The notes under the pieces: generated by a model
Told to the model about the DNA's origin: nothing
Database searches by the model: none
What the model saw: only the letters and a program-made list of their open reading frames with translations
Assembly: GCA_002770795.1 (NCBI GenBank)
Contig: PCTP01000230.1
Span: 3,159 to 19,761, forward strand
DNA from: Gammaproteobacteria bacterium CG22_combo_CG10-13_8_21_14_all_40_8
Lineage (GTDB): Bacteria > Pseudomonadota > Gammaproteobacteria > Enterobacterales > GCA-002770795
Length of the DNA stretch: 16,603 nucleotides
Direction: 5' to 3'
Shown here: one piece after another, positions 8,270-16,007 of the stretch
Numbering within the stretch: the stretch's first letter is position 1
Layout of the letters: each line of letters begins with the position of its first letter
Position numbers and translations under genes: made by a program

Positions 8270-8319
8270 ATCTCACCTCGTTTGAGATCTTCATCTAAAC
8301 TTTGTTGTGGATGAAGCTC
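8270..8319 (+). promoter_or_regulatory. Two mutually exclusive hairpins in the purF leader
   Basis: Hairpin A is ATCTCA (8270-8275) with TGAGAT (8283-8288). Hairpin B is GAG (8284-8286) plus CTTCATC (8289-8295) with GATGAAG (8310-8316) plus CTC (8317-8319), with two bulged bases. They share 8284-8286, so they cannot form together in full. Hairpin B ends 24 nt before the purF ribosome binding site. Neither is followed by a T-run. This resembles a leader with alternative folds, but regulation is only inferred. Confidence 0.3.
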
Positions 8320-8354
8320 AACTTGAAATATTCTATACAACTGAGGGTTATGCT

Positions 8355-9875
8355 ATGTGCGGCATTGTAGGCATTGTAGGCCAAGAATCCGTCAACCAAC
8401 GTATTTATGATGCATTAACGGTGTTACAACATCGTGGGCAAGATGCAGCAGGAATCGTTACTTTCGATGGTGACAGATTACATCTGCGTAAGTCTAAGGG
8501 ATTAGTCAGAGATGTTTTTAGCACTAGACACATGTTGGGACTGGTGGGCTCTAGTGGTATAGGCCATGTACGTTATCCTACGGCTGGTTCTAGTAGCTCA
8601 GCAGAAGCTCAGCCAATCTACGTGAACTCACCCTACGGGATTGTACTAGCGCACAATGGTAATTTAACGAATGCCAATGAACTCAAAAAAGAACTTTTTG
8701 AATCTGATAAGCGCCACTTGAATACCAACTCTGATTCTGAAGTGTTACTTAATATTTTAGCGCATGAACTACAACAATCTTCTGATTCAAGACTGAAGCC
8801 AGAGGATGTCTTCAATGCAGTGACTCATCTCCATAAAAGATGTCGGGGTGCTTTTGCAGCCATTGCCTTGATTAATGGCCATGGTATGGTTTGTTTCAGA
8901 GATAAGTTTGGTATTAGACCAGTCGTTTTTGGTAAAAAAGAAACCGAAAACGGCTTTGAATACATGTTTGCTTCTGAAAGTGTAGGATTAGATGCGCTTG
9001 GGTTTGAGTTGATTCGTGATGTTTTACCTGGTGAAGCGATTTATGTAGAGTTTGATGGGACAGTTCATTCCAAGAAATGTGCGGATGATGCCATGTATTC
9101 TCCCTGCATTTTTGAATATGTCTATTTAGCCAGACCTGATTCTTTTATTGATAATATTTCTGTTTATCGAACTAGAATGCGTATGGGTGAAAAGCTGGCA
9201 GATAAAATTCTCAAAGAATGGCCAGATCATGATATAGATGTGGTGATCCCTATTCCTGATACTTCTACAACAGCAGCTATTGAACTCGCAAGTTGTATGG
9301 GGGTCAAATTTAGACAAGGTTTTGTAAAAAACCGCTATATTGGCCGCACCTTCATTATGCCTGGTCAAACCATGCGCAGGAAATCTGTGCGTCAAAAATT
9401 AAACGCTATTGGCTTAGAATTCAAAGATAAAAATGTTTTGTTGGTGGATGATTCCATTGTTAGAGGAACTACCAGCGAACAGATCATCAATATGGCAAGA
9501 CAGGCTGGAGCCAGAAAGGTGTACTTTGCGAGTGCAGCGCCGCCATTGAGATTCCCCAATGTATACGGTATTGATATGCCAACTGCTTCTGAGTTAATTG
9601 CACATGGAAGGGATGTCGCTGAAATTGCACAGGCTATTGGAGCGGATTGGTTAATTTTTCAAGATTTAAAAGATCTCATTGAAACAGCGAGTGAAGGCAA
9701 CCCCAATATTAAACGTTTTGATACCAGTGTTTTCGATGGAGAATATATTACAGGTGACATCGATCAGGATTATCTAGATTCTGTAGAGGCTCTTCGTAGT
9801 GATGATTCTAAGAAAAAACAAAATGCTAATTCTTATGAACCTGCAGAAGGTTTAGATTTATACAATACGGAGTGA
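8355..9875 (+). CDS. purF: Amidophosphoribosyltransferase
   Basis: PurF catalyses the first committed step of purine synthesis: PRPP plus glutamine gives phosphoribosylamine. ATG 8355 has GAGGG at 8343-8347 with 7 nt spacing and places the catalytic Cys directly after Met (MCGIVGIVG), as the N-terminal nucleophile hydrolase mechanism requires. The frame is open further upstream, but that extension would bury the Cys and is rejected. The glutaminase domain shows LQHRGQDAAG, HVRYPTAG and AHNGNLTNA. The phosphoribosyltransferase domain carries the PRPP loop VLLVDDSIVRGTT at residues 361-373. It has 506 aa, essentially the E. coli length, and no N-terminal propeptide. It lies 86 bp after dedD, without the usual cvpA between. 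Confidence 0.97.
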   Translation: MCGIVGIVGQESVNQRIYDALTVLQHRGQDAAGIVTFDGDRLHLRKSKGLVRDVFSTRHMLGLVGSSGIGHVRYPTAGSSSSAEAQPIYVNSPYGIVLAHNGNLTNANELKKELFESDKRHLNTNSDSEVLLNILAHELQQSSDSRLKPEDVFNAVTHLHKRCRGAFAAIALINGHGMVCFRDKFGIRPVVFGKKETENGFEYMFASESVGLDALGFELIRDVLPGEAIYVEFDGTVHSKKCADDAMYSPCIFEYVYLARPDSFIDNISVYRTRMRMGEKLADKILKEWPDHDIDVVIPIPDTSTTAAIELASCMGVKFRQGFVKNRYIGRTFIMPGQTMRRKSVRQKLNAIGLEFKDKNVLLVDDSIVRGTTSEQIINMARQAGARKVYFASAAPPLRFPNVYGIDMPTASELIAHGRDVAEIAQAIGADWLIFQDLKDLIETASEGNPNIKRFDTSVFDGEYITGDIDQDYLDSVEALRSDDSKKKQNANSYEPAEGLDLYNTE

Positions 9876-9937
9876 AAACACTTAACTCGGCAATATTTTT
9901 TATGGTTGCTTTGACAAACTTGTAAAGAGGTAACAGT

Positions 9938-10504
9938 TTGAGTCTATTAGCAGGTTTGATATTAAAACTACTTGGTTGGACTTATGCTGATAATGTTCCA
10001 CAGGTGGATAAATGTATTTTGATTGTGGCTCCTCACACATCGAATTGGGATTTTGTGCTGGGTATTTGTCTAAAAACAGCTCTAAAGTTAGAGCTGTCCT
10101 ATTTAGGCAAAGATAGCTTGTTTACATGGTATAGTGGCTGGTTTTTTAGGAGCTTAGGCGGCATACCTGTAAATAGACATCAACACCATAATATTGTTGC
10201 CCAAGTTGTGGATTCATTTGAAAATTCTGATCATCTTTGGCTTGCATTATCACCCGAGGGTACGCGTTCAAGATTAGATTATTGGCGTTCAGGATTTTAT
10301 TATATGGCTTTGGCTGCTGCTGTACCGGTAGTCACCGTCTATATTGATGCCAAAACAAAATCTTTGGGTTTTGGCCCTATAGTACAATTGACTGGTGATA
10401 TTTCCGCAGATATGGCAATCTTTTCAGCGTTTTATCAAAACAAAATAGGTATCTGCCCTGAGAGAACAAATCCCGTTCGATTGAAAGAAAATGTTAAACC
10501 TTAG
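9938..10504 (+). CDS. Small LPLAT/PlsC-type acyltransferase
   Basis: The protein has the four blocks of the glycerophospholipid acyltransferase superfamily. These are the catalytic HTSNWD (His33, Asp38), the GGIPVNR acceptor-binding block (74-80), SPEGTRS (105-111) and the hydrophobic VPVVTVYID block. It probably transfers an acyl chain to a lysophospholipid or related lipid at the inner membrane face; the acceptor cannot be read from sequence. At 188 aa it is shorter than E. coli PlsC (245 aa) and lacks an obvious N-terminal membrane hairpin, though residues 1-15 are hydrophobic. The start is TTG 9938, with AAGAGG at 9925-9930 and 7 nt spacing. It sits where metZ often follows purF in pseudomonads. 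It may be a second, accessory acyltransferase rather than the essential PlsC. Confidence 0.8.
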   Translation: MSLLAGLILKLLGWTYADNVPQVDKCILIVAPHTSNWDFVLGICLKTALKLELSYLGKDSLFTWYSGWFFRSLGGIPVNRHQHHNIVAQVVDSFENSDHLWLALSPEGTRSRLDYWRSGFYYMALAAAVPVVTVYIDAKTKSLGFGPIVQLTGDISADMAIFSAFYQNKIGICPERTNPVRLKENVKP

Positions 10505-10584
10505 TGTAGAGCTAGAAAGTTGCCTTGGATTGGATGAGGGTATACGAAACTTTTGAGGTAGTAAGCATTCTCCATGGAAATCAA

Positions 10585-13500
10585 ATGATATTGATAGCTA
10601 AAACAAACCCACTGGACGGGATTAAAAATTTTTTTCAGCAAATCTTCGAGAGTCGATTTTTAGCACTTCTTTTATCTGTAAAAATTACCTCATCTTATTG
10701 TTCTAAAAAAATCATACAAACTCTCTTTGCGCTATTTAGTTTAAGCCCATCTGCTGACGCCAATATTCAGATAGATTTAAGCAACCAGCCTTTAGTGTTA
10801 AATAATTATGCCTATAGCGAAGGACTTTCTCACAGTGTCGTGACTGCATTGGCGCAAGATGAGAAAGGATACCTGTGGATTGGTACCCAATATGGACTTG
10901 ATCGATTCAATGGTACCTTTTTCAAGCAGTATTTTAAAAACCACAGTTCCAATTCTTTGATAGATAATTATATTACATCCTTGGCTGTTGATAAAACGAA
11001 TCACTTATGGATTGGAACAGCCAAAGGCGCAGGATTTCTTGATGAAAGCGATAATTTTAATTTAATTGTCTTTCCAACACCCGCGAATCAACAAAAATCT
11101 CAGTGGATTCAAGATATTGTTATCGATGAACAACAACGTGTCTGGATTGCAACTTTTTATGGTTTATGGGTAATCACCGATCACAAAAATAATGAACCTA
11201 CACCTGTTGCTGGGCTTGAGTCATTGTTGATTGAAGATCTAGAAATAAGAGAACATCAACTTTGGATTGTGACCAAAAACAAGCTCTGGATGATGGATAA
11301 TCTTAATGGGAACCCCAAATTAAAACAAAGCCCCACAAATTGGGGGATGCAAGTAAACAATATACACTGGATTAAATCAGGGAGTCAAAATCTGTGGTTA
11401 ATCTATAATGAAGGTTTAAGTTGTTATAAGCAGATCAATGGTCGTTGGGAGAAACAACAAATACCTAATTATCAAGTGTTAGGTGATGTTTATGATGTTA
11501 TTGAAAATGGCGTAGAAAGTTGGATTAGTTCTGATAAGGGCCTATGGAGATATCAATATCAGGAGAACATCTGGAGTCTCTACAGCGCCAATCCACTGGC
11601 TAAAAATGGGTTGCCCACTAATAAGACCAGAAACCTCTTCTTTGATAATAAAGGGTTATTGTGGATTGGAACTTTTGGTGCTGGTTTAAGTGCTAAAATT
11701 GATCGTTCCCAGAAAAATCAGCATTGGTTAAACCAATTACAACTTGCATTATACTTATCAAAAAATATAAGCCCTGCAGATGTTACTGGAATTTCTGAAG
11801 ATAAATCCTTCAACCTCTGGGTATCCACAAGGGGATCTGGTGTTTTCAAATTGTCTCCTGAAGGGAAGATTTTGCAACACATCTCCACGGATACAAACAT
11901 CCGTATCTCAAACAGTATGGTTGAAAATGTGTTAGTGGATTATCATGATAATGTATGGATAGCCTCAACAGGAGGGGGCTTATACAGGCTTAACAAAGAT
12001 AATCAGATATCTCATTATTTATATCAACCTCAAGCAAAACATCCACAAGAAAGAGCTAAAATTCATGATAATTATATACTTGATATCTACCAAGATCGTT
12101 TGGGACGTATTTGGTTAGGCTCGATGACGGAGTTAGAGCTTTACAAACCGGATCTAGATACTTTTGAACTTAAATCACAACTAATTCCTGATAGTTTTAG
12201 ACAGGTTGGAGAGAGAGTTTCTGCTATCCATCAAACAATTGATGGGACGCTTTGGATCGGTGGCGATGCAGGGTTGGTTTGGATTGATGAAACAAGGGGA
12301 GAGAGCGGACATTTCACCAGCAAAACACCTGATAATTCATTGAGTCATAACGATGTGAATGCCATGGCTGAGGATCCTCAGGGCAACCTATGGGTAGCGA
12401 CTTATTCAGGGATCAATCAAGTTTCAAAAAATGGGGGGGATTGGTTGATTCAAAATTACCATCAGTTACCAGCAATTGCAGACAAACCTTATTATGCCAT
12501 TGAGTCCGATGAAAAGGGGAATATTTGGCTTGGTGGCAATCAAGGATTATGGCGGTTTAATCCTGGGAATTTGGAGCTAATGTCATTTAGTAAAGAGCAA
12601 AGTTCTGTGTTACAAGAGTTTAACCCAGGCGCATCTTCAACAGGAGATTCTGGCTATATATCCATGGGAGGCGTGAATGGATTTGAACATTTTGTTCCTG
12701 GTAATATCGAACCCTACGTATTCTCTCCCTCTATTGTATTAGAGGAACTGAAGGCTGATAACCAACTCTTATCGCTCCATGAAGATCAGGGGGGATATAT
12801 TGACATTCCAGCGAATATAAAATTACTGCATCTCAAAATTGACACTATCAATCTCGTTTCAGGTCGACTGAGTAGTACGCGTATCAGACTGCCTAAATTA
12901 TCGTTGCAATGGCATGAATGGCGTAAAGATGGAAACTTTATGTTAATGGGGCTTAAGGCAGGGGATTATGTTGTGGAAGTCGAAACGATGAATGAATTGT
13001 CCCCAAAAATTTTCAACCAGAGGTTAATCAAATTAAGGGTGGCAGATTATTCATTTATCAGAAAACATCATCAGCAGATGGTTGGAATTTTGATTATTTT
13101 AATGGTTGTATTTATTTCTCTATTTAAATTAAAAGAATGGCAAAAGGAAAGACTAAAGCTACTGGCAAAAGGACGGCATTATAAAAAGAGATTACATAAA
13201 ACTGATATTCAGCTGAAAAAACACCGTCAAGACATCCAACGATTAAACACCGAGTTATTAGATTCGCATAATGAAAATATGGACTTACAATACAAGTTGA
13301 GTCAGGTGCAACTTGTGGATCAACAAACGGGATTGCAAACAAGTCAATATATTAAAATTGATATAGAAAAAAGGATCAGGCAATTACTTAGTTATTACTT
13401 GGCTGAGGGTCAAGTCAATTTAACAATTAATCCACAATTAAGCCCTAAAATCGCCTTTGTACTCCTACAAATTGATCATATTGAGGAGTTAAGGAAGGAT

Positions 13501-13977
13501 GGCGGACATTTTTTGTTAACCTCTGTGACCAGACAGGTTGCAGATTTCCTGGAGGCGTTTGCTAGGGGGACGGATCAAATTGCTGTATGGAAAAATAATT
13601 GTTTTCTGATGGTCGCGCAATGTGCAAACTCTCAAGAAATTGATGTGCTTTGCCAAAGACTCTCTGAGGCTATAGCTTCTCATGAATTTGGTCCCTCTGA
13701 GTTAGAACGCTTTTCTATTAGTTGTTCGATATCTGCAACAGAGTTTCCTTTTGTGTCACAGTCCCCGTTAGAGTTTGATTGGAACAAATTAGTTGAGTTC
13801 TCCACAAGTGGTTTAGAATTATGCAAAGAAAATGGTGGAAATGGTTGGAATGTGATTCGTTCTGCCCATGAAAATGTAACTCAACTCGATTTAAGAACTT
13901 ACCGTTATAACTTGAATGATTTTCTGAAAAGCAATAAGGTAAGAGTTTCCATGTTTAACTATTCTAATCTAGGTTAA
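10585..13977 (+). CDS. Periplasmic beta-propeller sensor with Y_Y_Y-like domain, membrane helix and degenerate GGDEF domain
   Basis: Numbering is from ATG 10585, which has GGAAA 5 nt upstream; the frame is open to 10525 with an alternative ATG at 10534. A long N-terminal export signal seems to end near residue 54 (SPSADA). Residues about 73-710 hold some thirteen Reg_prop repeats such as LWIGTQYGLDRF, VWIASTGGGLYRL and IWLGGNQGLWRF, probably two propellers. A Y_Y_Y-like domain follows (about 713-825), then a membrane helix (about 832-851) and a coiled coil. The cytoplasmic end is GGDEF-like (TGLQTSQY, LLQIDHIEEL, GGH). Its active-site loop reads W1002-KNNC-F1007 instead of WGGEEF, and one metal-binding Asp is Gln (LQID). 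Diguanylate cyclase activity is therefore unlikely. RGTD (994-997) sits at the usual I-site spacing, so c-di-GMP binding is possible. The ligand is unknown. Confidence 0.85.
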   Translation: MILIAKTNPLDGIKNFFQQIFESRFLALLLSVKITSSYCSKKIIQTLFALFSLSPSADANIQIDLSNQPLVLNNYAYSEGLSHSVVTALAQDEKGYLWIGTQYGLDRFNGTFFKQYFKNHSSNSLIDNYITSLAVDKTNHLWIGTAKGAGFLDESDNFNLIVFPTPANQQKSQWIQDIVIDEQQRVWIATFYGLWVITDHKNNEPTPVAGLESLLIEDLEIREHQLWIVTKNKLWMMDNLNGNPKLKQSPTNWGMQVNNIHWIKSGSQNLWLIYNEGLSCYKQINGRWEKQQIPNYQVLGDVYDVIENGVESWISSDKGLWRYQYQENIWSLYSANPLAKNGLPTNKTRNLFFDNKGLLWIGTFGAGLSAKIDRSQKNQHWLNQLQLALYLSKNISPADVTGISEDKSFNLWVSTRGSGVFKLSPEGKILQHISTDTNIRISNSMVENVLVDYHDNVWIASTGGGLYRLNKDNQISHYLYQPQAKHPQERAKIHDNYILDIYQDRLGRIWLGSMTELELYKPDLDTFELKSQLIPDSFRQVGERVSAIHQTIDGTLWIGGDAGLVWIDETRGESGHFTSKTPDNSLSHNDVNAMAEDPQGNLWVATYSGINQVSKNGGDWLIQNYHQLPAIADKPYYAIESDEKGNIWLGGNQGLWRFNPGNLELMSFSKEQSSVLQEFNPGASSTGDSGYISMGGVNGFEHFVPGNIEPYVFSPSIVLEELKADNQLLSLHEDQGGYIDIPANIKLLHLKIDTINLVSGRLSSTRIRLPKLSLQWHEWRKDGNFMLMGLKAGDYVVEVETMNELSPKIFNQRLIKLRVADYSFIRKHHQQMVGILIILMVVFISLFKLKEWQKERLKLLAKGRHYKKRLHKTDIQLKKHRQDIQRLNTELLDSHNENMDLQYKLSQVQLVDQQTGLQTSQYIKIDIEKRIRQLLSYYLAEGQVNLTINPQLSPKIAFVLLQIDHIEELRKDGGHFLLTSVTRQVADFLEAFARGTDQIAVWKNNCFLMVAQCANSQEIDVLCQRLSEAIASHEFGPSELERFSISCSISATEFPFVSQSPLEFDWNKLVEFSTSGLELCKENGGNGWNVIRSAHENVTQLDLRTYRYNLNDFLKSNKVRVSMFNYSNLG

Positions 13978-13992
13978 GAGAAGACCCCCCCT

Positions 13993-15759
13993 ATGTATTT
14001 TAAAAACGCCGTTTTAGGCTTGATATTCTTTTTATTTGCTTTTTTATCTGTTTCAAGCGCTGCTACTGAAACTCAGAGCTCGCCTATCATCGATTATACT
14101 TGGCCCTTCCATCCTGAGTATTCAAAAAATGGCATGGTTGTCTCTGAAGATAGCCTAGCCAGTCAAATTGGTGCCGATATTCTAAGCCAAGGAGGTAATG
14201 CCGTTGATGCGGCTGTTGCAGTAGGTTTTTCCTTAGCTGTGACGCTACCCAAAGCAGGTAATTTAGCAGGGGGCGGCTTTATGCTCATTCATTTGAATAC
14301 AGGAGATAAAAATATTGCCCTCGATTATCGAGAGGTCGCCCCCTTAAATGCTTCGGCCAATATGTATTTAAATCAAGATGGAAGTGTGAATAATGATTCT
14401 ATACGATATACCGCTAAAGGGACGGCGGTACCAGGTACTGTTGCTGGTTTGGTTTATGCTCAACAACATTATGGGAGACTCAAGTTATCCGAAGTGATGA
14501 AGCCTGCAATTACGATTGCAGAACAAGGCTTTCCCGTTTCCTTTGCGCTTTCTCAATCTCTTGAATCCAGAAAAGAGAGACTTTTAGTTTGTGAGACTTC
14601 AGCAAAAACCTTTTTTAAAGCAGGTAAGAAGGATTATCAACCTGGTGACATGATGAAAAGAACTGATCTTGCCAATACGCTGAAAATAATAGCGGAAAAA
14701 GGTAACTCGGGGTTTTACCAAGGTCGAATCGCAGAATTGTTTGTTAAGGGTATCAAGCAACACGGTGGTATTATTCGTTTAGAAGATCTGAAACAATATC
14801 GTCCTATTGAAAGAGATGTATTGATGGGAAACTATCGAGGTTATCAAATCGCCACCATGCCGCCACCCAGCTCTGGCGGTGTTCATCTGATCGAAATGTT
14901 AAATATACTAGAAAATTTTCCTTTAGCAGAGTGGGGGCCTAATCGTTCCAAAACCATACAGATAATGGTTGAGGCCATGAGATCCGCGTACGCCGACAGG
15001 AGTAAGTATTTAGGAGATCCTGCTTTTTACAAAGTACCTGTAACAGGTTTGATCAGTAAACTTTATGCTAAAAAACTTGCCAGTGAGATCACTTTAGGTA
15101 AAGCCAGAAATTCCAATAAATTGGGGCCAGATAACCCTATACCCTATGAAAGCCCACAAACTACTCATTTTTCGGTCATAGACAGCGATGGAAATATGGT
15201 TAGCAATACCTACACCTTAAATTTCAGTTATGGAAATGGTCATACAATTGCGGGTACGGGCATTGTTCTGAATAACGAAATGGATGATTTTTCAGTTAAA
15301 CCAGGAGTGGCTAATGCTTACGGATTGCTAGGTGGAGAAGCAAACTCTATCAAACCTGGAAAACGACCATTAAGCTCTATGACTCCAACCTTTATTTTTA
15401 AAGACGGCAAACCCTATGCGGCCACTGGTTCACCCGGCGGTAGCACAATTATCACCGTTGTACTTGAAACCGTTGTTAATTTACTCGATTTCAATATGAA
15501 TATAGCTGCCGCCTCATCTTGGCCTAGATTCCACCATCAATGGTTTCCTGATGTGGTGTATACCGAACCGGGGATCAGTGCTGATACCATTGAGAACCTT
15601 CAGAAAATGGGTTACAAAATAAAAGAAGGGAGAACTCTAGGCAGTACACAATCCATTGTGGTGATCGATCATAATCAATATGGTTCCTCAGATCCACGTA
15701 GAACTGGAGGAGCAGCAATAGCAGCAAAATCCGGCTCAAAAACAATCGAGCACAAATAA
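13993..15759 (+). CDS. ggt: Gamma-glutamyltransferase (autoprocessed, exported)
   Basis: Ggt cleaves or transfers the gamma-glutamyl group of glutathione and related compounds in the periplasm. A signal peptide is visible (hydrophobic core LGLIFFLFAFLSV, likely cut after SSA near residue 23). The self-cleavage site is Q389/T390 in SPQTTHFSV, so Thr390 would become the N-terminal nucleophile of the small subunit. Arg113 in DYREVAP is the glutamate-binding Arg. PPPSSGGVH, NNEMDDFS and GSPGGSTII (oxyanion-hole Gly-Gly) are all present. At 588 aa it is full length and looks active. ATG 13993 has AAGAGAAG at 13976-13983, with seven C residues filling the spacer. The gap to the sensor gene is 15 bp, indicating co-transcription. 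Confidence 0.95.
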   Translation: MYFKNAVLGLIFFLFAFLSVSSAATETQSSPIIDYTWPFHPEYSKNGMVVSEDSLASQIGADILSQGGNAVDAAVAVGFSLAVTLPKAGNLAGGGFMLIHLNTGDKNIALDYREVAPLNASANMYLNQDGSVNNDSIRYTAKGTAVPGTVAGLVYAQQHYGRLKLSEVMKPAITIAEQGFPVSFALSQSLESRKERLLVCETSAKTFFKAGKKDYQPGDMMKRTDLANTLKIIAEKGNSGFYQGRIAELFVKGIKQHGGIIRLEDLKQYRPIERDVLMGNYRGYQIATMPPPSSGGVHLIEMLNILENFPLAEWGPNRSKTIQIMVEAMRSAYADRSKYLGDPAFYKVPVTGLISKLYAKKLASEITLGKARNSNKLGPDNPIPYESPQTTHFSVIDSDGNMVSNTYTLNFSYGNGHTIAGTGIVLNNEMDDFSVKPGVANAYGLLGGEANSIKPGKRPLSSMTPTFIFKDGKPYAATGSPGGSTIITVVLETVVNLLDFNMNIAAASSWPRFHHQWFPDVVYTEPGISADTIENLQKMGYKIKEGRTLGSTQSIVVIDHNQYGSSDPRRTGGAAIAAKSGSKTIEHK

Positions 15760-15763
15760 TGAA

Positions 15764-15781
15764 ATTGCCGATACTGGCAAT
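15764..15781 (+). other. Hairpin just downstream of ggt
   Basis: ATTGCC (15764-15769) pairs with GGCAAT (15776-15781) around a 6-nt loop, 4 nt after the ggt stop. It lacks a following T-run, so intrinsic termination is doubtful. A 3'-end stabilising structure is equally possible. Confidence 0.35.
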
Positions 15782-15881
15782 GCTGAGTTGGAATTCTTTA
15801 GTTCAAACAAATACTGTTCAGACCGAGCTCACTGATGGGTGACAACGGTCTCGAGAAATTACACTGATTTGGCCGTTTACT

Positions 15882-15907
15882 GGTTCCCATGCTTCTGCGT
15901 GGGAACC
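15882..15907. repeat. GTTCCC/GGGAAC palindromic repeat, copy 1
   Basis: GGTTCCCA (15882-15889) and TGGGAACC (15900-15907) form a perfect 8-bp inverted repeat, and GC/GC pairing inside can extend it. From memory, very similar palindromes with GTTCCCA and GCGTGGGAAC arms are dispersed in many AT- and GC-rich gammaproteobacterial genomes as REP- or MITE-like intergenic repeats. It occupies the gap between ggt and the transposase remnant. No protein is encoded here. Confidence 0.65.
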
Positions 15908-15943
15908 TCGTACTAACTTCAGCGTATTTCTCATGAGTTTAAC

Positions 15944-15978
15944 GGAGTATACATTCGCAGGCGGAGCGTGGGAACGAG
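15944..15978. repeat. GTTCCC/GGGAAC repeat, degenerate copy 2, abutting the transposase remnant
   Basis: The right arm GCGTGGGAAC (15966-15975) is identical to 15897-15906 in copy 1. The left arm ATTCGCAGGC matches its complement at only 7 of 10 positions, so the hairpin is imperfect. The flanks (GTATACATTC on the left, GAG on the right) fit the layout I recall for this dispersed repeat type. The IS orfB reading frame ends right at this repeat, which may mark the break or insertion point. Confidence 0.55.
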
Positions 15979-15980
15979 AC

Positions 15981-16007
15981 GATAATTTCTAATCGTTCGG
16001 ATTTCAT
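15981..16007 (-). pseudogene. First nine codons of an IS3-type orfB, truncated
   Basis: The ATG at 16007-16005 overlaps the TGA of the restored orfA frame (ATGA), the usual orfA/orfB junction of IS3-like elements. It reads MKSERLEII, and then the sequence changes to the GTTCCC repeat. The DDE catalytic domain is absent, so the element cannot make transposase. Recognition of so short a segment depends on its position behind orfA. Confidence 0.5.

Noticed and set aside
8307..8354. In-frame TTG extension of purF by 16 codons
   Set aside because: PurF needs its catalytic Cys immediately after the initiator Met. ATG 8355 has its own ribosome binding site, and the extension overlaps the hairpin region.
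9911..9916. Perfect -35 box TTGACA between purF and the acyltransferase
   Set aside because: No acceptable -10 element lies at 16-18 bp spacing, so I do not call a promoter.
10525..10584. Longer N-terminus for the propeller sensor (TTG 10525 or ATG 10534)
   Set aside because: No ribosome binding site precedes either, and the extra residues add nothing recognisable. Not fully excluded.
15820..15851. AGACCG/CGGTCT inverted repeat with an inner TCAC/GTGA stem
   Set aside because: The stems are short with a 20-nt separation, no T-run and no sequence resemblance to a known element. Possibly chance.
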